Origin: CAZHMN01 sp964533705
Lineage (GTDB): Bacteria > Electryoneota > B3-LCP
Direction: 5' to 3'
Length of the DNA stretch: 26,248 nucleotides
Assembly: GCA_964533705.1 (NCBI GenBank)
Contig: CAZHMN010000039.1
Location: forward strand, 1 to 26,248
Part shown: piece after piece, positions 16,039 to 24,500 of the stretch
How the letters are laid out: each line of letters opens with the position of its first letter
How positions within the stretch are numbered: the first letter of the stretch is position 1
The notes under the pieces: generated by a model
What the model saw: only the letters and a program-made list of their open reading frames with translations
The model's database searches: none
What the model was told of the DNA's origin: nothing
Translations under genes and position numbers: made by a program

Positions 16039-16890
16039 TCATCCTCCCATTTCAGCCTCATCATCCACATAATGCACCACTCTGCCCTGCAAACTGCGTA
16101 GAATTACGCCCCCGGCAAAGGTCTTCTCAATATAATCCGGCAAAACGGGGACTTTCCCGGCGCCGTCCGGCCCGTCAACGACGTAATGCGGCACAGCCAG
16201 ACCAGAAAGGTCGGCCAATAGAGATTCCATAATAGCCCTCCCTTTGGCAATGGTGGTGCGAAAATGAGCCGTCCCTCGCGCTGGATCGCAGTGGTAGAGA
16301 CAATAGGGCTTGATCCTGAAAGTGAGCAGTTTGCTGAATAGTATTTTCAGGACATTCGGATCATCATTGATTCCTTTCAGCAGAACCGTTTGACTGCCGA
16401 GAGGTATACCAGCGCTGACCAGGCGATCACAAGCTCGCTTCATTTCGAGCGTCAGTTCTGCGGGATGGTTGACGTGGATATTCAAGAAGAGGGGATGATG
16501 TCTGCTGAGGATTCTGCAGAGGTCTTCCGTGATTCTGAAGGGGAGAACGACCGGAGTGCGGCTGCCTATGCGAATGATCTCGATCGTGGGAATTTTCCGT
16601 AATTGAGTCAGAAAATCGTTCAAGCGGGCATTCGTCAACGTCAGCGGGTCTCCGCCGGAGAGGATGACCTCTCGCACCTCGGGATGGCCGGTCAGATATG
16701 TCAGCCAACCGGCAATCTGCTCCTGTGTGGCATCCTGCTCTATCCCGGCGGCTTTGCGCCTGCGGTTGCAATGACGGCAATAGACCGCGCAACGATCCGT
16801 GAGTAGAAGCAGAGCTCGATTCCGATAACGGTGCACCAGCCCGGGGAGGGGACTATCCTTTTCCTCTCCCAGTGGATCCAACTTCAGATG
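16039..16890 (-). CDS. KamA-family radical SAM protein, N-terminus lost in assembly gap
   Basis: 284 codons are visible before the frame enters the run of N, still open (HLKLDPLGEEKDSP...). A TTG at 16881 is not a credible start, because the family's conserved sequence continues upstream of it. The [4Fe-4S]/SAM motif CxxxCxxC is at Cys34, Cys38 and Cys41 of the visible part (CAVYCRHC), followed by the SAM-binding SGGDPL. A Lys in GPDGAGKVP (visible residue 246) matches the PLP-binding motif near the C terminus of lysine 2,3-aminomutases. So it should carry PLP and catalyse a radical amino shift on lysine or a lysine-like substrate. Whether it is lysine 2,3-aminomutase, an EF-P modifying EpmB-type enzyme or another KamA enzyme cannot be decided; no efp gene is in view. 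Confidence 0.88.
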   Translation of the reverse strand, partial: HLKLDPLGEEKDSPLPGLVHRYRNRALLLLTDRCAVYCRHCNRRRKAAGIEQDATQEQIAGWLTYLTGHPEVREVILSGGDPLTLTNARLNDFLTQLRKIPTIEIIRIGSRTPVVLPFRITEDLCRILSRHHPLFLNIHVNHPAELTLEMKRACDRLVSAGIPLGSQTVLLKGINDDPNVLKILFSKLLTFRIKPYCLYHCDPARGTAHFRTTIAKGRAIMESLLADLSGLAVPHYVVDGPDGAGKVPVLPDYIEKTFAGGVILRSLQGRVVHYVDDEAEMGG

Positions 16891-16990
16891 NNNNNNNNNN
16901 NNNNNNNNNNNNNNNNNNNNNNNNNNNNNNNNNNNNNNNNNNNNNNNNNNNNNNNNNNNNNNNNNNNNNNNNNNNNNNNNNNNNNNNNNN
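16891..16990. other. Assembly gap (100 N)
   Basis: Exactly 100 undetermined bases. A round 100 usually means a scaffold join of unknown true length. It removes the start of the KamA-type gene and possibly more. Confidence 0.99.
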
Positions 16991-17016
16991 TGATAGTAAT
17001 CCTTCGCTTTGATATG

Positions 17017-17045
17017 AAAATATCACTCGACAACGCCATTGTCAA
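17017..17045 (-). promoter_or_regulatory. Consensus promoter reading toward the KamA-type gene
   Basis: On the minus strand TTGACA (17045-17040), 17 bases, TATTTT (17022-17017). Transcription would start near 17010 and run straight into the gap and the KamA gene. This supports the two scaffold sides being truly adjacent and the missing piece being short. Confidence 0.65.
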
Positions 17046-17125
17046 GCGAAAGAAATTCAATTGCACTTGGGAGGTGTACCGGGAAATCCTGTTACGAAAA
17101 ACGGTAAACTATCAAGGGTCAAATA

Positions 17126-17156
17126 TTCGACTCAAATTCCAAAAAAATGACTCGAA
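17126..17156. repeat. Imperfect palindrome between divergent genes
   Basis: TTCGACTCA (17126-17134) and TGACTCGAA (17148-17156) are inverted copies with one central mismatch, separated by 13 AT-rich bases. The site lies between the minus-strand KamA promoter and the start of the small Cys-rich gene, so it could be an operator for either. Apart from this, 16991-17218 shows no gene I can support. Confidence 0.3.
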
Positions 17157-17218
17157 AAAAATCCTTGCATTTGGACATTTTATTACTTATCTTTGACCCC
17201 ACGTCATTTGAGGTAGCG

Positions 17219-17446
17219 GTGCCCTTCACGGTGGAGAAAGGCCACATTCACCATCAATTTTCTCCGGCCTGTCCTTATCTTTCCAATCGTGACACCTGCC
17301 GCCGCATCCACAAAATTTCCATTCAGGATGGCCGGTGGCTGGCGTCCTACTGTTTCTCAGCTTTCGAGACCTGCCCGCGCTACCTGGGGCAGCCGATAAA
17401 GCCTCAATTCCGAATCAGCCGCACGCCTAAAAAGGCGAAATTCTGA
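17219..17446 (+). CDS. Small cysteine-rich protein
   Basis: About 76 residues from GTG 17219, chosen because GAGG at 17210-17213 lies 5 bases before it. The in-frame ATG at 17147 has no ribosome site and would add a low-complexity start. Four cysteines form two pairs: CPYLSNRDTC and YCFSAFETCPRY, then a basic tail (RISRTPKKAKF). The layout resembles small metal- or Fe-S-binding proteins found in many anaerobes, but I do not recognise a named family. It ends 11 bases before the DUF362 gene and is probably co-transcribed with it. Confidence 0.6.
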   Translation: MPFTVEKGHIHHQFSPACPYLSNRDTCRRIHKISIQDGRWLASYCFSAFETCPRYLGQPIKPQFRISRTPKKAKF

Positions 17447-17457
17447 CAACTGGTACA

Positions 17458-18408
17458 ATGCCCAAAGCGCAGCTTTTCCGTATCTCACCTCGAGTGGACC
17501 GCCTAGGTGGGCTGGGACAGAAATTTCCCCAGCTCTTAGATAAGGCGGGTCTCCCCGACCTGATCAAATCCGGCGATCTCGTCGCCGTAAAAATGCACTT
17601 CGGTGAACCGGGCAACGTGCGCTACATACGGCCCATCTTTCCGGTTATGCTGGTTGATGCACTGAAAAAACTCAAGACCAAACCGTTCGTCACCGACTCG
17701 GTGGTGCTCTACCGTTCACCGCGCCACACCGCTTGGGAATATTACGGCGTCGCCAGACGGCACGGCTTCACTTCAGAAGTATTGGGCTGCCCCCTGATCA
17801 TTTCGGGAGGATTAGGAGATCGCTCCATAAAAGTTGATTTTCCCCAAGGAAGGCGCCTTAAGGAAATCGGCGTGACGAGCGAAATCTACGATGCGGACGT
17901 TATAATCTCCCTGGCCCATGTCACACTCCACCTCCAGTACCCCATCGGAGCGGCGATTAAAAACATGGGGATGGGCTGCGTGGACATCGCCACCAAGACG
18001 GCTATGCACGACGCCCGCGGGACGACGCCGCGTCATCTGGCTCAATACGAAGCTACCGTAGATGGAGCCGCAGCTATATTATTGGGTCTGCAGAAGAAAT
18101 TTTTCGGCATCAACCTTCTTTTGGATATAACGCCCGACTGTGATTGCTGGAGCAAGACGGAGCTACCCATCGTTCCCGATCTTGGCATTCTGGCGGGAAA
18201 GGATCCGGTCGCACTCGATCAAGCCAGCTTCGATCTGATCACCGCTTCGCCGGGTTACCCGGGATCGAAGCTGGAAGGTTCGGACGGCATGCATTCGGGC
18301 GGAGATAAGGTTCATCCCATCTATCCCAAAATAAGCACCGACCGCTACTTCGAGATCGCCGCCACGGCGGGCATCGGAAGTTCTCTTTACGAAATCGTAG
18401 ATATCTAA
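17458..18408 (+). CDS. DUF362-family protein lacking the usual ferredoxin insert
   Basis: 316 residues. DUF362 hallmarks are present: GDLVAVKMHFGEPGN near the start, TDSVVLYRSPRHTA, the AHVTLH...AAIKNMGMGC segment, MH, and the late GILAGKDPVALDQASFDLI. Many DUF362 proteins have a 2[4Fe-4S] ferredoxin domain between the MGMGC part and the final GKDPVALD part. Here that stretch (ARGTTPRHLAQYEATVDG) has no CxxCxxCxxxCP motif, so the insert is absent. Remaining cysteines include the DCDCW cluster. The molecular function of DUF362 is not established. The start ATG 17458 has only a weak ribosome site. The upstream Cys-rich gene may supply the missing metal site in trans, which is speculation. Confidence 0.85.
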   Translation: MPKAQLFRISPRVDRLGGLGQKFPQLLDKAGLPDLIKSGDLVAVKMHFGEPGNVRYIRPIFPVMLVDALKKLKTKPFVTDSVVLYRSPRHTAWEYYGVARRHGFTSEVLGCPLIISGGLGDRSIKVDFPQGRRLKEIGVTSEIYDADVIISLAHVTLHLQYPIGAAIKNMGMGCVDIATKTAMHDARGTTPRHLAQYEATVDGAAAILLGLQKKFFGINLLLDITPDCDCWSKTELPIVPDLGILAGKDPVALDQASFDLITASPGYPGSKLEGSDGMHSGGDKVHPIYPKISTDRYFEIAATAGIGSSLYEIVDI

Positions 18409-18462
18409 TAGCCCTCTGCCCGGGATCGGAAAAATGATTTCAGCTCTGAGAAGGGGTATTTC

Positions 18463-19113
18463 ATGAATATAGCCATCTCTGCAGCACACGCCATGGAATT
18501 TTCCACTTTTCGGCGTTATATGGGGCGGGTTCAAAAATTGCCACTGGGGGGCTGGCAGCATTACCTCTGGCTGCACCAGGGGAATCGGGTTATCCTTCTG
18601 GAAACCGGCATCGGGCCTGAAAGGGCGGCCGGCGCCATAAAGACTCTTCTTAAGACCTATAAAATTGACTGTATGATCAATTTCGGCTCGGCGGGAATGA
18701 TCAATGAGAATTTGAAACTTGGGGATGCTTTCCTCGCCGACGAAATCGCCGACGCCACAACGGGCAAAGTGTTAAAAACGAATGCTCAGATCACCGAAGC
18801 CATCAGCGCATTCCTGTGTGAGAGAAACAGACGATTCTCGCGTGGTCGCCTGCTGACGTCACCGGAGCCGGTCGTCAAGCGATCACACCGGGTTCGCCTG
18901 GCCGAACAGCATCAGGTTGATGCGGTGGACATGGAGGCCTTCGCCTTAGCCCAGATCGCTCTCCGCGTAAAAATCCCCTTTGCTTCGCTGAAAATGATAT
19001 CCGACCGCACCAACGCACTAACCCGATTGGAATTCTGGAAGAATTTGCCCCTCGTAGACCGCAACTTAGGAAAACTGATGTACGGATTCCTCGAATACTT
19101 GAAAGCTGCCTGA
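18463..19113 (+). CDS. MTA/SAH nucleosidase-like protein (PNP/UDP phosphorylase superfamily)
   Basis: 216 residues, with AGAAGGGG 7 bases before ATG 18463. Superfamily motifs are ETGIGPERAAGA near 45-57, NFGSAG near 72-77, VDMEAFALA with Met157/Glu158 (ribose contact), and Ser180-Asp181 (catalytic acid; ISDRTN). The enzyme should cleave the N-glycosidic bond of a nucleoside such as 5'-methylthioadenosine, S-adenosylhomocysteine or a related compound. Futalosine hydrolase and hopanoid-linked HpnG belong to the same superfamily and cannot be excluded. It is 54 bp downstream of the DUF362 gene and is followed by a terminator. Confidence 0.82.
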   Translation: MNIAISAAHAMEFSTFRRYMGRVQKLPLGGWQHYLWLHQGNRVILLETGIGPERAAGAIKTLLKTYKIDCMINFGSAGMINENLKLGDAFLADEIADATTGKVLKTNAQITEAISAFLCERNRRFSRGRLLTSPEPVVKRSHRVRLAEQHQVDAVDMEAFALAQIALRVKIPFASLKMISDRTNALTRLEFWKNLPLVDRNLGKLMYGFLEYLKAA

Positions 19114-19151
19114 TCAAACTGACCTTTCAATATAAATCCCTGATTATTGAG

Positions 19152-19184
19152 AAATCCCGTCCAAAGAAGGCGGGGTTTTTCTTT
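19152..19184 (+). terminator. Intrinsic terminator after the nucleosidase gene
   Basis: AAATCCCG (19152-19159) pairs with CGGGGTTT (19171-19178), with one G-U pair, and a T-rich tract follows. It lies about 40 bases after the stop codon. Confidence 0.75.
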
Positions 19185-19233
19185 CCTCACAATTCGCCTC
19201 TGTCGAATTAGCAATAATTTGACTTTAAAATAG

Positions 19234-19262
19234 TTGCGTTTAGTCCAGAAGTTTCGTATCAT
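19234..19262 (+). promoter_or_regulatory. Possible promoter of the YjbQ-family gene
   Basis: TTGCGT (19234-19239), 17 bases, TATCAT (19257-19262); the expected start is near 19270, 38 bases before the ATG. The match is partial. No other feature is seen in 19185-19307. Confidence 0.4.
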
Positions 19263-19307
19263 TCTCAACACGGTAAAAAGAAACAAGACATTAAATCCAT
19301 TTTGTGA

Positions 19308-19718
19308 ATGAAGTGTCTAACTGAATACCTGACTTTCAACACTCCGACCAAGCGCCAGTATATCAACATCACCTCCGAAGTAGAGGAGATTCTGCATCGC
19401 AGCGGCGTGCAAGAGGGATTGGTGCTCATCAGCGCCATGCACATCACCGCCGGTGTCTGGATCAACGATGCCGAAGAGGGACTTCTGCAGGATATTGACG
19501 ACTGGCTGGAAAAGCTGGCGCCCTATGCCGACTACCGTCACCACCGGACGGGCGAGACCAATGGGGATGCTCACTTGAAAAACCTGTTAGTTGGACACCA
19601 GGTGATCGTGCCCGTCACCAACGGTCGGCTGGATTTCGGTCCCTGGCAGCAGGTTTACTATGCGGAATTCGACGGCAGGCGGCGTAAGCGCCTCATCATA
19701 AAAGTCCTGGGGGAATGA
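19308..19718 (+). CDS. YjbQ-family protein (UPF0047)
   Basis: 136 residues, the normal full length. Signature segments are SAMHITAGVWINDAEEGLL, GDAHLKNLLVGHQVIVPV and NGRLDFGPWQQVYYAEFDG. The conserved histidines and the GPWQ motif are intact. Members of this trimeric beta-barrel family have weak thiamine-phosphate synthase activity in some species, but the physiological role is unsettled. No clear ribosome site precedes ATG 19308. The next gene starts 49 bp downstream. Confidence 0.92.
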   Translation: MKCLTEYLTFNTPTKRQYINITSEVEEILHRSGVQEGLVLISAMHITAGVWINDAEEGLLQDIDDWLEKLAPYADYRHHRTGETNGDAHLKNLLVGHQVIVPVTNGRLDFGPWQQVYYAEFDGRRRKRLIIKVLGE

Positions 19719-19767
19719 TGGAACCTGCTTCGGTCGGTTAGGTAAAAAACCTGAGGGGGGATATGCA

Positions 19768-20181
19768 GTGGGATCGACGCAACTATTGCTGCTGGTTCTG
19801 GTGTTGATTATTATCGGTCTGGCCATTGTTATCGCCGTGAATCTGTACAATGAGAATGCCGCGGCGGCAAATCTCGATCGGGTGACGGCGTTTCTGTTAG
19901 AGCTGGGGGTTCGCGCACAACAGTACTATCGAACGCCCATCTGGCTGGGCGGTGGGGGACACAGTTTCAGCGGCATAACGGCAGACGCACAGGGAATTGA
20001 GCTATTGACCAACATCCCGAACAACGAAATCGGCACTTTCAGCGTATCGGTGGCGGGAACAGCGACGCAAGTTACTCTTTTGGGGATAGGCATCGAAGAC
20101 GGTGACAAAGACGGCAGCAATTGCACGGCCACCTGTCAGGTTTTTCCCGACAGTATGCAAACAACTATTGTAAACCGATAG
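19768..20181 (+). CDS. Small type IV pilin-like protein without a cleavable leader
   Basis: 137 residues. The start is GTG 19768, set by GAGGGGGG ending 7 bases upstream; an out-of-frame ATG at 19763 is ignored. A hydrophobic helix fills about residues 5-27 (LLLLVLVLIIIGLAIVIAV). An amphipathic stretch (ENAAAANLDRVTAFLLELGVRAQQYYRTP), a Gly-rich turn (LGGGGHSFSG) and a beta-rich tail follow. This is the plan of a type IV pilin, but there is no charged leader or GFTLxE cleavage site. One cysteine pair (NCTATCQ) lies near the end. Similar short proteins are common in FCB genomes, without assigned function. No pilus assembly genes are in view. Confidence 0.75.
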   Translation: MGSTQLLLLVLVLIIIGLAIVIAVNLYNENAAAANLDRVTAFLLELGVRAQQYYRTPIWLGGGGHSFSGITADAQGIELLTNIPNNEIGTFSVSVAGTATQVTLLGIGIEDGDKDGSNCTATCQVFPDSMQTTIVNR

Positions 20182-20263
20182 CCGTTTTTTTCGTATAACC
20201 ATCAAAGAACCGAGTTGAAAAGGCAGTTTAGCACACCAGAGTCTCCCAAAAACCGGAGGTTTA

Positions 20264-21529
20264 ATGACGTCCCTTGACGTAAAGCTTTTTTACGTGGCTT
20301 TCTTTATTTATTTCGGCGGATTTCTCGCTTTCACGGCTTACGTGCCCTTTCGCAAGGAATCCATCCGGCGCATCGCCACCGCTCTGATGGCTTTCGGGCT
20401 CGTTCCACAGACCATCGCTATCATCATCCGCTGGGCAACCTCCGAACACGTGCCCCTTTCGAACATGTACGAGTACATGTCGCTGATGAGCTGGATGGCC
20501 GTCGTTATCTTGCTGGTATTGATCTGGCGGTACGGACGTCCTTTGTTGGGCAGTTTTATCGCCCCTCTGGTCTTCATGTTGATGGTTACCGCTTCGCTCT
20601 TGCCCAAAGACGTCAGCCAATCGCTATTGCCGGCTTTACAGAGCTACTGGATCACGATTCACGTCACTCTTGCGGCTCTGGGATCCGGAGCTTTCGTGGT
20701 CGCCTGCGCGGTGAGTTTTCTCTACCTGATAAGAACATATCAATTTGAGAACAATCCCACTAAACACGGTGCTTCTCTGGGGTGGTGGTTGGGAAGTTTT
20801 CTGCTTTTTCCGGTGATCCTGCACGGACTATTTCAGATTATCGGTTTTAATCCTTTCTCGAGCTTTTCCTTCAACTTGGCCGGGGGTACCCTAACGGGGT
20901 GGGGGCCCTTTATGATCTCCCTGGGAATGGGATTTCCACTGGGAGCTCTTTTGCTGGTTTTGGTGTACAACTATTACCTGAAGAAAGGGGATGACAGCCA
21001 CTTTGGCTCAAATCTCTTCGCGGTAACCGTCTTCTCGGTGTTGTTGGCCGCCTTACTCGCCGGCCTGGGCAACACCGGTGAGCTATTCAAACTCACTCCC
21101 CGCAGCCCATTGCGGATCCTCGAGTTCTTCGGGGTGGTTCTGGTGCTTACGTGGCCCTGCTTTTTTATCTGCTATGCGCTATTCCAAGGCCTGAACCATT
21201 CCTATTTTAGTAAGATGGAGCTGGATCTGGATCTGCTGGATGAAATCAATTACAAAGCGATTGCGCTGGGGTATCCTCTTTACACCGTTGGAGCCCTATT
21301 CGCTGGAGCGATCTGGGCTGAGCAGGCCTGGGGATCGTTCTGGAGCTGGGATCCGAAGGAGGTTGGGTCGCTGATCATCTGGCTCTTCTATTCGGGATTT
21401 CTCCACGCTCGCTATAATCGGCAATGGAAGGGTTCGAAGGCCGCCATACTGGCTGTGTTCGGCTTCCTGATGGTGCTGCTCTCATTCTTCGGGAACTACT
21501 TCTTTGGCGGACAGCACGCGTACACTTAA
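20264..21529 (+). CDS. ccsA: CcsA/ResC-type cytochrome c biogenesis protein (System II heme handling)
   Basis: 421 residues, polytopic. The CcsA family signature, the periplasmic WWD heme-binding motif, is clear: W356-G-S-F-W360-S-W362-D363-P-K-E. The conserved early PLSNMYEYM segment (near 67-75) and the end segment GNYFFGGQHAYT are also present. The protein binds heme and, with ResB/Ccs1, attaches it to apocytochrome c outside the inner membrane. ResB is not in this window. ATG 20264 has CGGAGG a few bases upstream. The gene ends 21 bp before the next, so it may head the envelope-related gene string that runs to the window end. Confidence 0.92.
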   Translation: MTSLDVKLFYVAFFIYFGGFLAFTAYVPFRKESIRRIATALMAFGLVPQTIAIIIRWATSEHVPLSNMYEYMSLMSWMAVVILLVLIWRYGRPLLGSFIAPLVFMLMVTASLLPKDVSQSLLPALQSYWITIHVTLAALGSGAFVVACAVSFLYLIRTYQFENNPTKHGASLGWWLGSFLLFPVILHGLFQIIGFNPFSSFSFNLAGGTLTGWGPFMISLGMGFPLGALLLVLVYNYYLKKGDDSHFGSNLFAVTVFSVLLAALLAGLGNTGELFKLTPRSPLRILEFFGVVLVLTWPCFFICYALFQGLNHSYFSKMELDLDLLDEINYKAIALGYPLYTVGALFAGAIWAEQAWGSFWSWDPKEVGSLIIWLFYSGFLHARYNRQWKGSKAAILAVFGFLMVLLSFFGNYFFGGQHAYT

Positions 21530-21550
21530 ATTAACCCGCGAAAAGGTGCG

Positions 21551-24500
21551 ATGATAACGTTTCGAAAAATGCTCTTCTACATTCCAGTTCTTCTGGTGAT
21601 GCTCGCGCCTCTGCATTCGCCTCTCGCCTGGGGATTTGGAAAGAACAAGGTGCAGTATCAATCAATGGATTGGAGTTACATTCAGAGCGAGCACTTCGAC
21701 GTTTATTTTTCTGAAAACAGCTATAAAATCGCTCAATTCGTCGCCGAAACTGCCGAAGAGGCCTATCTGGAAATTTCCAAGTCATACAATTATAACCTGC
21801 GGGAACGCGTTACGATCATCACCTATCCCTCTCACAATGCCTTCGAAAGTACCAATGTAACTTTTTCCACCGTCGAGGAGGGAGTTGGCGGCTTTACTGA
21901 ATTCTTCAAAAATCGCATAGTGATCCCTTATGAAGGATCCTATGAACAGCTCCGTCACGTCACCCATCACGAGCTCTCGCACGCGGTGATGCTGGAGATG
22001 ATCTACGGCGGAGGAATGGGCTCGATCCTGGCTTCGCTATCCCGCATGCCCATGCCAACCTGGTTCGTTGAAGGATTGGCAGAATACGAATCGAGGCACG
22101 GCTGGGATACGGATTCGGATCTCTACATGAGAGACGCCACGATCAACAACTATGTCCCCTCTATTAATGAGCTGGGCGGCTTCTTGAATTATAAGGGCGG
22201 CCAATCGGTTCTCTATTACATATCCCAGCGTTACGGCGAGGAAAAGATCGCCGAATTGCTGCATCGCATTAAAACGGCCCGAGACGTCGAGCGGGGATTC
22301 AAGCTGGCACTCGGGCTGGACATTGAAGAGCTCTCCAGGCGGTGGCATAAATGGCTTCAGAGCAACTACTGGCCCACGGTCGCCGAAATGCAGGACCCAT
22401 CCGACGTCGCCAAACAGCTCACCAACCACCGCAAGGACAAGAATTTCATCAATAATTCCCCGGCACTCTCACCTCAGGGTGACCGCCTGGCTTTTCTTTC
22501 TGACCGCAGCGATTACTTCGACATCTATTTGTTGTCGGTTGTTGACGGGAAAATCAAGAAGAAGCTGCTCTCCGGTGAAACCAGCGCCAAGTTTGAGGAA
22601 CTTCACTGGCTCAGACCCGGATTATCCTGGTCGCCCGATGGAAAATTTCTGGTCTTCGCCTCCAAAGCGGGCAAATCGGATGCGCTGCACATCTTAGACG
22701 TGTCCGAAGCCGAAGTCATTCGAACTCTAAGGTACGACCTCGACGGCATTTTTTCGCCGGTCTATTCGCCTGACGGCAGCCGCATTGCTTTCGTCGGGAT
22801 GAAAAACGGGCAATCCGATATTTACTCCCTGACTTTGGAAAGCGGGGATCTGGAGCAGATCACCGACGACATTTTCTCCGACCTGGATCCTTCCTGGTCA
22901 CCGGATGGGCGGTACATCGCCTTCATCAGCGACCGTGGCGACTATCTCGATAAGCCACCAGAAGACTTTAGGATGTCGGCGCATGATTACCACCAGACGG
23001 ACGTCTACATGATTAACCTGGCGACGTCCACCATTCAGCGGATCACGAACAGCCCGGAAAACGAACGGACGCCGAAATGGTCTCCTCGTGAGAACATTCT
23101 ATCCTATATCAGCGACAGGGACGGGGTTTATAATCTTTACTTACACAATCTGTCTACGGATGAATACTACCCCATCACGAACTTGTTGACCGGTTGCTTT
23201 CAGCCCTCCTGGTCCAAAGAAGGCGGGCTGGCCTTCGCCAGTTTTTTCGACGGGGGATACGATATCTTCTACCTGCGAGATCCTTTTGATCCTTCACTAC
23301 GGCGTGAACCGGGTGAAGCGAAACCACCACGAGCGCATGCGTCCCAAGATACAACTAAGGAAGAAGAAAAGTCGGAAACGGCGGAAAAACTGGGCCTGCA
23401 GACGCCTTCTGAAAACGCTCCCATGAGCAGAATTATCTTTGACGACCGTTTCAAAGTGCCCGAAAAAAAGGAGAAGGTCTTTCTCGATTCATCTGACTAT
23501 ATAGCGGATAATGGCAAATACAAAGTCAACGATTACAAGATTCGCTTCTCGCCGGACATCGTATTCGCCACTGCGGGTTATTCGACCTTCTTCGGGCTCC
23601 AGGCGATGGGTTTGATGCTCTTCAGTGACGTTCTGGGCAACCATCAAATCTACGTGGGCTTGGACATCTATTCCGATCTGGAGAACGCCAACGTTGATCT
23701 CGTTTACCTCTATCTGCCGAAAAGAATCAACTTTGGAATCGGCGCACACCACTACGCTTATTTCTTCTACCTGTATGACAAAGCGGCGGGGGAATATACT
23801 TACTTCCGCGATCGGTATTTCGGGATAACTTTGCAGGCTGATTACCCCTTCTCGCGGTATTCACGCCTGGAAGGAAGTCTGGATTTTATCGGAATTGATC
23901 GTGAAACGTACGACTGGTTCTTCGCCGAATACCGCTATCAGGAAAAGCGACGTGTGTTCATGCCTGGGCTGGCTTATGTACATGACACCATTCTGTGGGG
24001 ATCAACAGGGCCGATCAACGGGACTCGCTCGCGTTTGGCCGTTTATGCCAGCCCCAACCTCGAAAATTATATCAACCTCTCCGGATCAAAGAATTGGGGT
24101 CTCGATTTTCATACGGTAATTTTGGACAGCAGGCGCTACGTGAAGATCGCCAACGGATACATCTTCGCCATCCGCGGTGTCGCGGGGTATTCTGAAGGGC
24201 ACGATCCGATGCGTTTCTTCGTCGGGGGCGAGAGCAACTGGATCAACCGGCGCTATCAGGGCGAAATTGAAGGCGACATTGAAGACATTTATTTCTCAAC
24301 GTTCGTCACGCCATTCCGAGGAGGCGATTACTACTCTTCATCGGGGACTCGATTTGGATTGATGAACCTCGAGTTTCGGTATCCGTTGATCAAGCATCTG
24401 GTTCTCGGCTGGCCCCTTCCCATTCACATGCGCAACATCCGCGGGGCACTCTTTCTCGATACGGCCGGGGCCTGGTACAATGACAATTTCAAGGGAACCG

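Noticed and set aside
16039..16881. Treating TTG 16881 as the true start of the KamA-type gene
   Set aside because: The conserved HLKLDPLGE sequence continues upstream of it into the gap, so the gene is truncated by assembly.
19220..19225. TTGACT upstream of the YjbQ gene as a -35 box
   Set aside because: No -10-like hexamer lies 16-18 bases downstream; TTGCGT/TATCAT at 19234-19262 is better placed.
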